A stretch of DNA of 64,000 bases, from positions 1 to 64,000 of the forward strand of contig JBBQOS010000001.1 in the NCBI GenBank assembly GCA_038331135.1. Reading direction: 5' to 3'. This DNA is from UBA9337 sp038331135 (GTDB lineage: Bacteria; Patescibacteriota; Minisyncoccia; Moranbacterales; UBA9337). The notes beneath the pieces are model-generated. The model was not told the DNA's origin, did no database searches, and saw only the letters and a program-made list of their open reading frames with translations. Shown piece by piece: positions 1 to 8,320 of the stretch (position 1 is its first letter; each line of letters begins with the position of its first letter). A program made the position numbers and the translations under genes.

Positions 1-72
1 AGGTCGCAACTCAAACCGCAAGGTTTTGGACAATTCGTAAAGATTAGTAAAATTCTCAAATATTTTGCTCAT
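1..72 (-). CDS. cas12a: Cas12a (Cpf1) nuclease, N-terminal fragment cut by window edge
   Basis: Reading leftwards from the ATG at 72-70 gives 24 uninterrupted codons that leave the window. The peptide contains FTNLYELSKTLRFELRP. The block SKTLRFEL is the hallmark N-terminus of Cas12a, the single-protein effector of type V-A CRISPR systems that processes crRNA and cuts DNA; the Acidaminococcus protein begins almost the same way (FTNLYQVSKTLRFELIP, from memory). The start codon falls where family members start. No clear Shine-Dalgarno sequence precedes it. Any cas4, cas1, cas2 and the repeat array would lie to the left of the window. The short length limits certainty, but few other families carry this motif. 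Confidence 0.8.
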   Translation of the reverse strand, partial: MSKIFENFTNLYELSKTLRFELRP

Positions 73-380
73 TTTGTTTATTAAATTAAAAGAATTATAA
101 TTGATATTATCTTACTCCTTTTCGGAATTTTATGCAAAAGAAAAATAGGAAGCTATTCGCCTTTTTCCAAAAATGAAACAACAATCTTACTTGCATTTGG
201 AAGCTATTATCGTTAGAAATTAAATATCTTGTCATTGCGAAAAAATATATACCTATGTTTTTGTGGCTCTGTCTGCCAGTAGGCAGGCTCTCCCGAGTAC
301 GGGCGAGGGGGATTAGAGAAGGGGTGAACGGTTACCTTATTTGTTTTTGTGCTAATATGTTATTATGCTATTATGCTAAC
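73..380. other. Intergenic region between divergent cas12a and dprA
   Basis: This AT-rich stretch separates two divergent genes and must hold both promoters; I could not fix either one. It includes a small hairpin (CTGCC 273-277 with GGCAG 282-286) and, at 288-310, a CTCTCCCGAGTACGGGCGAG block that recurs in near-identical form at 22002-22025. The open frame of dprA extends upstream through this repeat, but that extension is not typical protein. Confidence 0.5.
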
Positions 381-1457
381 ATGCTATATTTAAACGCTCT
401 CAATAAAATAAACGGAGTTGGTCCTCAAAAAATAAAAATATTAATGAGTCATTTTGAAAGTGGAGAAAAAATCTGGAATAGCTCTCTAGGTGAACTAATC
501 TCCAGCGGATTGAGTGAAAAACTAGCTCGCGTTATCGTCACCGAAAGAAATAAAATTAATCCCGAGGAGGAATGGCAAAAACTTGAAAAAGAAAACATCA
601 AAGCTATTTCTTTTTACGATGACGCCTACCCCACTCCACTCAAAGAAATTCCGTCGGCGCCTCAGATACTTTATGTTAAAGGTGACTTTGACTTCAATTC
701 TTCTCCGATGATTGCCATCGTGGGTTCGAGAAAATATTCTTCTTATGGTCAGCAAGTAGCTACTTCGCTTGCACAAGATTTGGCCAAGGCTGGAATAACT
801 GTAGTGTCAGGATTGGCTATCGGGATTGATGCTTTTGCTCACCGAGGAGCCCTCGACGCTGGCGGAAAAACTTTAGCTGTTTTAGGAAGCAGTCTAGAAA
901 ATAATAATATTGGTCCACGAGTTAATTTTAATCTCTCGCGCCACATCATTGAAAATGGCGCACTTATAAGCGATTATTCACTCGGAACTCAGGCCACCCC
1001 ACAGACATTTCCAGCGCGTAATCGTTTAATGGCAGGACTTACGTTGGGCACTGTGGTAATTGAAGCCGCTCCTGCTAGTGGGACACTTATTACTGCCAAT
1101 ATGGCTCTTGATTTTAACCGCGAAGTTTTTGCTGTGCCAGGAAGTATTTTTTCACCAAGCTCTCAGGGAACCAACCAGCTTATTAAGTCAGGTGCAAAAA
1201 TTATTACCAGTGTAACTGATGTTTTGGAAGAATTAAATTTGGAAAAATTTCAAGAGAAAAAAACCGCTCGTGAATTTATTCCCGCTTCAAAAGAAGAAGA
1301 AATTATTATAAGAATACTTTCTCATGAACCGACGCACATTGACAGAATTATTAAACTCTCTAAAATAAACACGAGTGGCGTCTCTTCAACTTTAATTATG
1401 CTTGAGATGAAAGGAGCTATCAAAGACATCGGCGGGCAAAACTACGTAAGCCTGTAA
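381..1457 (+). CDS. dprA: DNA processing protein DprA
   Basis: DprA binds incoming single-stranded DNA during natural transformation and loads RecA. From the ATG at 381 the product is 358 residues. A short helix-hairpin-helix-like start (NKINGVGPQKI) is followed by the Rossmann-like domain: IVGSRKYSSYG near residue 112, SGLAIGIDAFAH near 143, and the family motif FPARNRLMAG near 210. A winged-helix-like C-terminus follows from about 290. The frame is open back to 255, but the extra residues come from repeat-like DNA, so I chose 381, where the family sequence begins. It lies 63 bases before topA in the same direction. Together with the pilus operon at 38.6-44.8 kb it suggests competence. Confidence 0.93.
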   Translation: MLYLNALNKINGVGPQKIKILMSHFESGEKIWNSSLGELISSGLSEKLARVIVTERNKINPEEEWQKLEKENIKAISFYDDAYPTPLKEIPSAPQILYVKGDFDFNSSPMIAIVGSRKYSSYGQQVATSLAQDLAKAGITVVSGLAIGIDAFAHRGALDAGGKTLAVLGSSLENNNIGPRVNFNLSRHIIENGALISDYSLGTQATPQTFPARNRLMAGLTLGTVVIEAAPASGTLITANMALDFNREVFAVPGSIFSPSSQGTNQLIKSGAKIITSVTDVLEELNLEKFQEKKTAREFIPASKEEEIIIRILSHEPTHIDRIIKLSKINTSGVSSTLIMLEMKGAIKDIGGQNYVSL

Positions 1458-1520
1458 TTTTTAAATTTTTTTATAATCTACCAATTATTTAAGCACTAAC
1501 TAATCTAACTTTTAAAATAT

Positions 1521-3719
1521 ATGAAACTAGTCATTGTCGAATCTCCATCAAAATCAAAAACTATCAAAAAGTATCTCGGCACCGGCTATGAGGTGAAGTC
1601 TTCTGTCGGTCACATTCGTGATCTACCCAAGAGTAATAAAAAAGCGATTGAAATTGAAAATGATTTTTTGCCACACTACGAAATTTTGGAAGGCAAAGAA
1701 GGTGTCATCGCAGATCTTAAAAAAAGTGCCGCAAAAGCGACCGAGGTACTTTTGGCAACTGATCCTGACCGCGAAGGAGAATCTATCGCCTGGCACCTAG
1801 CTGAAACCTTGGGATTAAAAAAAGCCAAAAGAATTGTCTTTAATGAAATAACTGAGCAAGCTGTCACAGAAGCCATAAAACATCCGCGTGCCATAGATCT
1901 AAATTTAAAAAACGCCCAAGAGGCTCGCCGAGTATTGGATCGACTTTTTGGTTATGATTTGAGCGGATTAATTTGGAAAAAAGTTCGTTATGGACTAAGC
2001 GCTGGCCGAGTGCAATCTCCCGCTCTTCGAATTTTAGTTGAGCGAGAAAAAGAAATCCAAGCTTTTTTAGCAGAAAAATATTGGAGTATCATTTCTACCG
2101 TAGAAAATAAAACTAAAAACAAATTTGATCTAACTTGTAATAAAGAACCTCGCGACAAAAAAGAAGTTGACGAAATATTAAAAGCTGGCAAAAAAGATGC
2201 TTGGATAGTATCTAATATTACCGAAAAAGAAATCCACCGCATGCCCTATCCACCCTTCATTACTTCCACTTTACAGCAAGCAGCCAGCTCGAGATTGGGT
2301 TTTGCTCCATCCAAAACAATGTTTCTTGCCCAAAGACTTTACGAAGCAGGACACATTACTTATATGAGAACCGACAGCACTATCTTAAGTACTTTAGCTC
2401 AAAAACAAATTGCTCAGATTATAACAAAAAAATTTGGAGCAGACAAATTAAAACCGCGAGTATTTAAAACCAAAAGCAAATCCGCGCAGGAAGCTCATGA
2501 AGCTATCCGACCTACGGATTTTAATAAATTTTCTGCTGGCGATAATCCTGAGCAAACTAAACTCTACAATTTAATCTGGATCCGCACCGTCGCATCTCAG
2601 ATGACAGAGGCTGTTCTTTTGAGCATGAAACTAACTGTGACTGTAGGAGAAAATAAAAAAATTCCGGTTTTTATTACCAAAGGTTCCCGCATACTTTCTC
2701 AAGGATGGTACAGCGCTGACACCCACGCTATCAAAGAAGATGTGGAGCTACCAAAAGTTAAAATAGGAGAACAATTAAAATTTATTAACATCGAATCAAC
2801 TGAAAAAGAAACTCTTCCGCCACCTCGCTACACCGAAGCGGGTCTAGTCAAAGAATTAGAAAAAAGAGGTATTGGCCGTCCCTCTACCTATGCAGCTATT
2901 ATAAAAACCCTTAAAGATAGGGCTTATGTAGATAAAGAAGGACGCACACTAAAGCCGACTGACACAGGAGAAACTGTAAGTGATTTTTTAAGTAATCATT
3001 TTAATCATTACATTAGTGATTCTTTTACTGCTCAAATGGAAGATGATTTGGATGAAATCGCCGACGGAAAAAAACAATACGCCAAAATATTAAAATCTTT
3101 TTATGGGCCATTTACCAAAGAAATAAAATCTAAGGAAAAAATAGAAAAAGTTACCAACTTGGGAAAAGCTGATGACAAACATAAGTGTCCTCTTTGTAAA
3201 GGATCGATGATTATTAAATTAGGGAAAACTGGAAAGTTTATGAGTTGTGAAAAATTTCCTGATTGTACTGGAGCCAGAACCATTGATGGTGACATTCTCG
3301 AAGGACCCAAGGAAACTGGAGAAAAGTGTCCGGAATGTAAAGATGGAAAATTAGTAACTCGCGAAGGACGCTTTGGAAAATTTATTTCTTGCAATAATTT
3401 TCCTAAGTGTAAATACATCAAAGAAGATCCCAATGAAGCAGCCAAGAAAAAAACTGGTGTAAAATGCCCCAAATGTAAAGACGGAGAAATGACCGAAAAA
3501 AGAGGACGCTTCGGAATTTTTTATGCCTGTTCTAATTATCCCAGCTGTCGTCACGCTATTAAATCCAAGCCGACAGGAAAAATTTGCAATTATTCCAGAC
3601 CCGAAAAACCAAATGGAAAATGTGATGAGCTTATGATGGAAGGCACTAAAACTATTCCCAGGAGATGCTCGGATAAAACTTGTCCTAATCATCGTCCAGA
3701 CAAACTAAAAAATGAATAA
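1521..3719 (+). CDS. topA: DNA topoisomerase I
   Basis: Type IA topoisomerase that relaxes negative supercoils. The 732-residue protein starts with the Toprim domain (KLVIVESPSKSKTI; acidic cluster DPDREGES near residue 81). The catalytic tyrosine is Tyr281 in HITYMRTDST. The C-terminus carries four cysteine-rich zinc-ribbon units starting near residues 556 (CPLC), 603 (CPEC), 649 (CPKC) and 689, the last being divergent. Length and order are typical. It follows dprA in the same direction, a common bacterial pairing, and is probably cotranscribed with it. Confidence 0.97.
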   Translation: MKLVIVESPSKSKTIKKYLGTGYEVKSSVGHIRDLPKSNKKAIEIENDFLPHYEILEGKEGVIADLKKSAAKATEVLLATDPDREGESIAWHLAETLGLKKAKRIVFNEITEQAVTEAIKHPRAIDLNLKNAQEARRVLDRLFGYDLSGLIWKKVRYGLSAGRVQSPALRILVEREKEIQAFLAEKYWSIISTVENKTKNKFDLTCNKEPRDKKEVDEILKAGKKDAWIVSNITEKEIHRMPYPPFITSTLQQAASSRLGFAPSKTMFLAQRLYEAGHITYMRTDSTILSTLAQKQIAQIITKKFGADKLKPRVFKTKSKSAQEAHEAIRPTDFNKFSAGDNPEQTKLYNLIWIRTVASQMTEAVLLSMKLTVTVGENKKIPVFITKGSRILSQGWYSADTHAIKEDVELPKVKIGEQLKFINIESTEKETLPPPRYTEAGLVKELEKRGIGRPSTYAAIIKTLKDRAYVDKEGRTLKPTDTGETVSDFLSNHFNHYISDSFTAQMEDDLDEIADGKKQYAKILKSFYGPFTKEIKSKEKIEKVTNLGKADDKHKCPLCKGSMIIKLGKTGKFMSCEKFPDCTGARTIDGDILEGPKETGEKCPECKDGKLVTREGRFGKFISCNNFPKCKYIKEDPNEAAKKKTGVKCPKCKDGEMTEKRGRFGIFYACSNYPSCRHAIKSKPTGKICNYSRPEKPNGKCDELMMEGTKTIPRRCSDKTCPNHRPDKLKNE

Positions 3720-4030
3720 CTAAAAAAATAACCTCAAATATAGAATACTAATTCAAAAACCATACTGCGCATAGTGATATGTTTTTTAGAAATTCCAAGA
3801 AACAAAAAAAATAAGCTTCAAATTCAAATATTTAAAGTTAGTGGTTTCTAATTTGTGTTTTTTAATTTGTTTGGAAATTGTTTCTTGTAGTTTCTATCTT
3901 TTGCAAATAAATTCACGCATTGAATATAAAAAAGTGTATTTATATAATAGAGCAAACCAAATAATGGACGCTCCTTCTTGCTTATTGCTCCCAAATTATT
4001 TATACTAAAAGCACGCTATAAGATATTTTT
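3720..4030. other. Intergenic region between topA and rel with repeat fragments
   Basis: No gene is seen. The stretch holds TTTGGAAATTGTTTCTTG (about 3869-3886), whose exact reverse complement occurs at about 26194-26211, so it belongs to a dispersed noncoding repeat. The right end carries the likely rel promoter. Confidence 0.6.
3920..3948 (+). promoter_or_regulatory. Likely sigma70-type promoter of rel
   Basis: A -35 element TTGAAT (3920-3925) and a perfect -10 TATAAT (3943-3948) are separated by 17 bases. The rel start codon is about 80 bases downstream and no other gene lies between. Confidence 0.65.
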
Positions 4031-5524
4031 ATGATGTTATTAAAATCTGAATTAAAAAACTTGCTCAAACAGGTTAAAATTCCTCTCACTGTTCAACGGA
4101 GGGATCTTATCATTAAAGCTTTTGAATTTGCCCAAAGAGCACACCAAGGACAAAAAAGAAAATCGGGTGAAGATTACTTTAAACATTGTATCGCTACTGC
4201 CAATATACTAGCTTCTATCGGGATGGGTTCCAAGACCATCGCGGCTGGATTACTGCACGATGTCCCCGAAGATACCCCTATCACCTTAACTGAAATAAAA
4301 AAAGAATTTGGAGAAGACGTCCATAATTTAGTAGAAGGCATTACTAAGTTAGGTAAAATTAAATTAAAAGAAACCAAGGAAGAATATCTAATTGAAAATC
4401 TTCGTAAAATGTTTTTGGCTATGGCAGCTGATATACGCGTAGTAATCATAAAATTGGCTGACAGACTGCACAATATGCGCACCCTAGAGTTTAACCTGCC
4501 ACACAAGAGACCTCGCATAGCCAGAGAAACGATGGAAATTTATGTACCAATCGCAGACCGACTTGGAATCGGAGAAATAAAAGCTGAACTGGAAGATTTA
4601 TCTTTTAAGTTTATTGATCCAAAAAATTATAAAATAGTTAAAAAATTACGTGATGATTATTACCGCGAGGGAGAAAAATTCAATAACCAAGCTATTCGAG
4701 AATTAGAAAAAGAAATCAAAAATCGAAAAATAAAAATAGTTAAAATTTATGGTCGAGCCAAAAACCTCAGGAGCTTATTTCTCAAATTGGAAAAAAGAGA
4801 AATGGATATCGGTAGAATCTACGATCTTATTGCTATTCGTGTCATAGTTCCAACTGTTTCTGATTGTTATGAGGTGCTTGGAATAACGCACAAAGTTTAT
4901 CGCCCCATGGTGGGTCGCATAAAAGATTATATTTCGCTTCCTAAGCCCAATGGTTACCAATCAATTCATACCACTATTTTTGGACCAGAAGGAAGAATCA
5001 TGGAAATTCAAATAAGGACTCAAAAAATGCAGGATGAAGCAGAATTTGGAATCGCATCTCATTGGATTTACAGTGAAAACAAAAGGAGAGATTGGAAAAA
5101 TTATTTTAGACCTCAAGAAACTTATTCTGAAAATGAGGTTGGCTGGCTAAAACAGCTCCGAGAATGGCAAAGTGAAATCGGACAAGACAATAAAACTTTT
5201 TTAGAAGGGCTCAAGATTGATTTTTTTAAAAACAGAATTTTTGCTATTACTCCTAAAGGAGACGCTATCGATTTACCCGAGGGTGCTACACCTGTCGATT
5301 TCGCTTATGAAATTCACAGTGAGGTTGGAGATTCAATTACTGGAGTCAAGGCTGATGGGAAAATGGTAACCTTGGATTATAAAATAAAAAATGGTCAGAT
5401 GATAGAAATTATGACATCCAAAGAAAAAAAAGTCCCAAATAGAAAGTGGCTGAGTTTCGTAAAAACCTCCAACGCTAAGGCTCATATAAAAAGACAGTTA
5501 AAGCGTAGCGATGAATTAATCTGA
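4031..5524 (+). CDS. rel: Bifunctional (p)ppGpp synthetase/hydrolase, short form
   Basis: Makes and breaks the stringent-response alarmone (p)ppGpp. The 497-residue protein has an HD hydrolase domain (LLHDVPEDT near residue 75), a synthetase domain (RIKDYISLPKPNGYQSIHT near 296, then EIQIRT) and a TGS domain (about 395-460). The HD pair and the basic RxKD form of the synthetase motif are those of bifunctional Rel enzymes. It ends soon after TGS, so the C-terminal helical, zinc-finger and ACT regions of the usual ~700-residue enzyme, which help sense stalled ribosomes, are missing. The stop is TGA followed by a strong terminator, so the short end looks natural. Start: the first of two adjacent ATGs; the second would fit too. 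Confidence 0.93.
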   Translation: MMLLKSELKNLLKQVKIPLTVQRRDLIIKAFEFAQRAHQGQKRKSGEDYFKHCIATANILASIGMGSKTIAAGLLHDVPEDTPITLTEIKKEFGEDVHNLVEGITKLGKIKLKETKEEYLIENLRKMFLAMAADIRVVIIKLADRLHNMRTLEFNLPHKRPRIARETMEIYVPIADRLGIGEIKAELEDLSFKFIDPKNYKIVKKLRDDYYREGEKFNNQAIRELEKEIKNRKIKIVKIYGRAKNLRSLFLKLEKREMDIGRIYDLIAIRVIVPTVSDCYEVLGITHKVYRPMVGRIKDYISLPKPNGYQSIHTTIFGPEGRIMEIQIRTQKMQDEAEFGIASHWIYSENKRRDWKNYFRPQETYSENEVGWLKQLREWQSEIGQDNKTFLEGLKIDFFKNRIFAITPKGDAIDLPEGATPVDFAYEIHSEVGDSITGVKADGKMVTLDYKIKNGQMIEIMTSKEKKVPNRKWLSFVKTSNAKAHIKRQLKRSDELI

Positions 5525-5561
5525 AAACATTTTAACATTAAAGCATAAAAGCAACCGCTAA

Positions 5562-5595
5562 AAAAACATCTTTATAAGAAAGATGTTTTTTATTT
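5562..5595. terminator. Bidirectional terminator between rel and parB
   Basis: AAAAACATCTTT (5562-5573) pairs perfectly with AAAGATGTTTTT (5579-5590) around a five-base loop, with T-rich sequence on both strands. It separates the convergent genes rel and parB. Confidence 0.85.
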
Positions 5596-5620
5596 TATAA
5601 TAAGTAATCTTAAATTAAAA

Positions 5621-6652
5621 TTAAGCTTCTGTTGTAAATTGAGCCGCCACATCCTCGTTTCCTTCATCAATTTTATCAAAAGCAGTTTCAGTTTCAATAT
5701 CTTTCACGCTTTCATTGATTTTATCTAAAGATAGATTATGGATAATTTTATTTAATTCATCACTCGAATAATAATCTATTATTACCCTCCCTCCACTGCC
5801 TCCGGATTGGGTCACCTTCACCTTTGTCCCCATTATCATGCTCAGCTTATCTTCCAATTCTTTAATAGCTGGATCAACATTTAGCAAACGTTTGTGTGGC
5901 TTTACGGAAATTTCTTTGGTTTTACTTTCAACCTGTCTGACCGTCCAATTATTTTTAATTGTTAACTCTAATAAAGCCCTTTGCTTTTCAGGATTCTCAA
6001 TGGATAAAATAGCTTTTGCGTGACCTTCGGTTATTATTCCTTCTTTTAAAGCTCTCAACGCCTCAATTGGCAATTTTAAAAGTCTAACTTTATTAGCTAC
6101 AACGCTTCGGCTTTTTCCCATTTTTTGTGCTACGTCTTCTTGACTCATTTGGAATTCATCCATAAGCTGTTGGAAAGACCTGGCTTCTTCAATGGGATTG
6201 AGATTATGTCTTTGGATATTTTCAACTATCGCCAACTCTAATTTCTGCTTATCTTTTATGTCTTTTACTATAACTGGCACCTTGGTTAGCAGAGCTAATT
6301 TAGAAGCCTGAAGCCTTCTCTCTCCAGCAATAAGTTCGTACTCATCACCATTTCTAGTTACTACTAGCGGTTGCAGAATTCCGTGTTCCTTAATTGAATC
6401 CGCTAACTCTTTTAACTTTTCTTCATCAAAATGAATTCTGGGCTGGTAAGGATTGGCAGAAATTTTATTTATATCCACCTCCAAAACTCCTTGATTAAAG
6501 TTTGCCTCAACTTTTTTCTTGATATTTTCGACAACCTGAACACCGTCATCTCGATTATCAACAAGTGGTGAGTCAGTATTATCATCTCTGTTTATTTTTT
6601 TCTGAGGTATCAAAGAAGATAATCCTCTTCCTAATCCATAATTTTGAGCCAT
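5621..6652 (-). CDS. parB: Chromosome partitioning protein ParB
   Basis: ParB binds parS sites near the origin and, as a CTP-dependent clamp, spreads on DNA and recruits SMC. The 343-residue protein opens with the usual GLGRGLSSLIP and has the ParB/Srx domain from about residue 58 with CTP-site motifs GERRLQASKLA and ENIQRHNLNPIEEA. A helix-turn-helix (MSQEDVAQKMGKSRSVVANK) follows, and a C-terminal dimerization region. parA lies 117 bases upstream in the same direction, forming the normal parAB pair. No parS palindrome was recognised nearby. Confidence 0.96.
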   Translation of the reverse strand: MAQNYGLGRGLSSLIPQKKINRDDNTDSPLVDNRDDGVQVVENIKKKVEANFNQGVLEVDINKISANPYQPRIHFDEEKLKELADSIKEHGILQPLVVTRNGDEYELIAGERRLQASKLALLTKVPVIVKDIKDKQKLELAIVENIQRHNLNPIEEARSFQQLMDEFQMSQEDVAQKMGKSRSVVANKVRLLKLPIEALRALKEGIITEGHAKAILSIENPEKQRALLELTIKNNWTVRQVESKTKEISVKPHKRLLNVDPAIKELEDKLSMIMGTKVKVTQSGGSGGRVIIDYYSSDELNKIIHNLSLDKINESVKDIETETAFDKIDEGNEDVAAQFTTEA

Positions 6653-6769
6653 AATTATATTATTTATTTTTTGCTTAAAATAATTGGTTTTATAATTTTA
6701 GAACTTACTTAATTTGAGATAATAAAATATTAATTTCTGAAAAAATAGTATTCAAATTTTTGGAATCTT

Positions 6770-7540
6770 TTATTCTATGGTATCCATCTCGATTATCTCT
6801 CTGGCTACGCCCTTGTAGGCTCTAGCTCCCTTAGAAAAAGAATCGAAATTTAAAATTGATTTTCCAAAACTTGGTGCTTCAGCCAAACGAACACTTCTGG
6901 GTATGACATTTTCAAAAACATGTCCGGGAAAGTGCTCTCTCACTTCCTTAACCACTTGACGAGAAAGTCTGTTTCGCCTGTCATACATCGTAAGCATCAC
7001 TCCTTTTATTTTTAAATCTGGCTGAATATTTTCTTTAACTAAACTAATTGTTTCCAATAACTGACTGAGTCCCTCTAGCGCATAATATTCAGTTTGAACG
7101 GGAATAATAATTTCATCACTGGAAACTAAACCATTTATAGTTAAAAGTCCCAAACTCGGCGGACTGTCTATAATTATATAATCATATTCCATTCTAACTT
7201 GCCTGAGAGCATTATATAATTTAAACTCTCGGTTTTCCATGTGAATCATTTCGATTTCAGATCCAGCCAAGTCTTGTGAAGATGGCAATATATCAAATCC
7301 TAATGATTTTTTGGTGACAATAATTTCTCTTGGATTTTTTCCCAAAATCATGGCTTGATAAAGGTTGTTTTTTAATTCTCTGACGTTTATACCCAAGCCC
7401 GATGAAGCATTTCCTTGAGGATCTAAATCAACCAAAAGAACCCTCTTGCCAGCATTTGCTAGATAAGTGGTCAAGTTAACAGCGGAGGTAGTTTTACCCA
7501 CTCCCCCTTTTTGATTGACTAATGAAATTATTTTTGCCAT
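6770..7540 (-). CDS. parA: Chromosome partitioning ATPase ParA (Soj)
   Basis: MinD/ParA-type ATPase that moves or positions ParB-parS complexes. The 256-residue protein has the deviant Walker A motif KGGVGKTT near residues 10-17, with the signature lysine, then DLDPQGNASSGLG, and the switch region IIDSPPSLGLL. Length matches chromosomal Soj-type ParA without an N-terminal DNA-binding domain. It precedes parB in the same operon. Confidence 0.96.
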   Translation of the reverse strand: MAKIISLVNQKGGVGKTTSAVNLTTYLANAGKRVLLVDLDPQGNASSGLGINVRELKNNLYQAMILGKNPREIIVTKKSLGFDILPSSQDLAGSEIEMIHMENREFKLYNALRQVRMEYDYIIIDSPPSLGLLTINGLVSSDEIIIPVQTEYYALEGLSQLLETISLVKENIQPDLKIKGVMLTMYDRRNRLSRQVVKEVREHFPGHVFENVIPRSVRLAEAPSFGKSILNFDSFSKGARAYKGVAREIIEMDTIE

Positions 7541-7642
7541 AATTAACTATAGTATAACGTTATTTAATAAATTTGAAAAGAGGCTAATTTTTATTGATTA
7601 CCAATCGGTACGAAATGTGGATTTATTTTTTAACAAAATAAT

Positions 7643-7876
7643 ATGTTCTATATCTACGTATTGAAAAGTAAATTAAAAAATTATATTTATGTAGGCTTAA
7701 CTAATGATTTTAATCGCAGGGTAAATCAACATAACAACGGGGAGGAACGGACCACTAGGCCATACGCACCATTTGAATTTATACTAAAAGAAGAATACAC
7801 CAGTAGAGTTGAAGCGAGAAATAGAGAAAAATATTTAAAATCAGGATTTAGAAAGGAGTACTTAAAAAATTTATAA
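7643..7876 (+). CDS. GIY-YIG domain endonuclease-like protein
   Basis: A 77-residue single-domain protein of the YhbQ/UPF0213 type. It starts with FYIYVLKS, continues with NYIYVGLTNDFNRRVNQHN (the GIY-YIG half-sites and the basic residue in the helix), and has the downstream glutamate in SRVEARNREKYLK. Family members are predicted nucleases; the cellular role is unknown. It ends five bases before tRNA-Leu. Confidence 0.88.
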   Translation: MFYIYVLKSKLKNYIYVGLTNDFNRRVNQHNNGEERTTRPYAPFEFILKEEYTSRVEARNREKYLKSGFRKEYLKNL

Positions 7877-7881
7877 AAACT

Positions 7882-7966
7882 GCCCGGATGGCGAAATTGG
7901 TAGACGCGCACGACTCAAAATCGTGTGGATTTATTCATGAGAGTTCGAGTCTCTCTCCGGGCACCA
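7882..7966 (+). tRNA. tRNA-Leu(CAA)
   Basis: A complete class II tRNA. The acceptor stem GCCCGGA pairs with TCCGGGC. The anticodon stem CACGA/TCGTG encloses CTCAAAA, giving anticodon CAA. A long variable arm precedes the T-arm with TTCGAGT. CCA is encoded at 7964-7966. Confidence 0.95.
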
Positions 7967-8074
7967 GATAAAAACAACAAACCCAACTTTTAAAATCTTC
8001 AATGAGAGAGTTCAACTAGCTGTCAAGCTAGGCTCTTGGGACACCATTGCGCGGATTTATTCAAAAATTAACTT

Positions 8075-8120
8075 AAAAAATGGTTTTCAGAAATCTATTC
8101 CAAAAACCATTTTTTTATTT
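8075..8120. terminator. Hairpin with T-run between tRNA-Leu and the small membrane gene
   Basis: AAAAAATGGTTTT (8075-8087) can pair with AAAACCATTTTTT (about 8103-8115). The arms are AT-rich with a T-run on both strands, so it may end both the tRNA-Leu transcript and the leftward operon. Confidence 0.6.
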
Positions 8121-8124
8121 TTAA

Positions 8125-8292
8125 TCACCCAATCTCCCTCAACTTAATAGCGACCAAAAACCAAAACATTTTTATAAAAAGAGCTACCATCATTATCGCC
8201 ACTAACATAAAATAAATTAACCCCAAAATTATCACCACCAACAAAAGAAGGCAGTGATATAACCACGCAAAAAAATTTATCATAATTCGCAT
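8125..8292 (-). CDS. Small two-helix membrane protein (55 aa)
   Basis: The frame from ATG 8292 encodes 55 residues that are almost wholly hydrophobic: one stretch from about residue 5 to 24 and a second from about 25 to 48, ending in the charged tail IKLREIG. A strong GGGAGG sits eight bases before the ATG, unusual in this window and good evidence for translation. It starts 28 bases after the stop of the upstream membrane-protein gene, so the two probably form one operon. I do not recognise the family; it may be an accessory subunit of its neighbour. Confidence 0.7.
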   Translation of the reverse strand: MRIMINFFAWLYHCLLLLVVIILGLIYFMLVAIMMVALFIKMFWFLVAIKLREIG

Positions 8293-8320
8293 TATACCAA
8301 CCTCCCTTTAGATAGTTATT

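Noticed and set aside
255..380. N-terminal extension of DprA
   Set aside because: The residues come from a hairpin and a dispersed repeat; the family sequence begins at 381.
5621..7540. Search for a parS site beside parAB
   Set aside because: No TGTTTCACGTGAAACA-like palindrome was found by eye; absence here is not proof.
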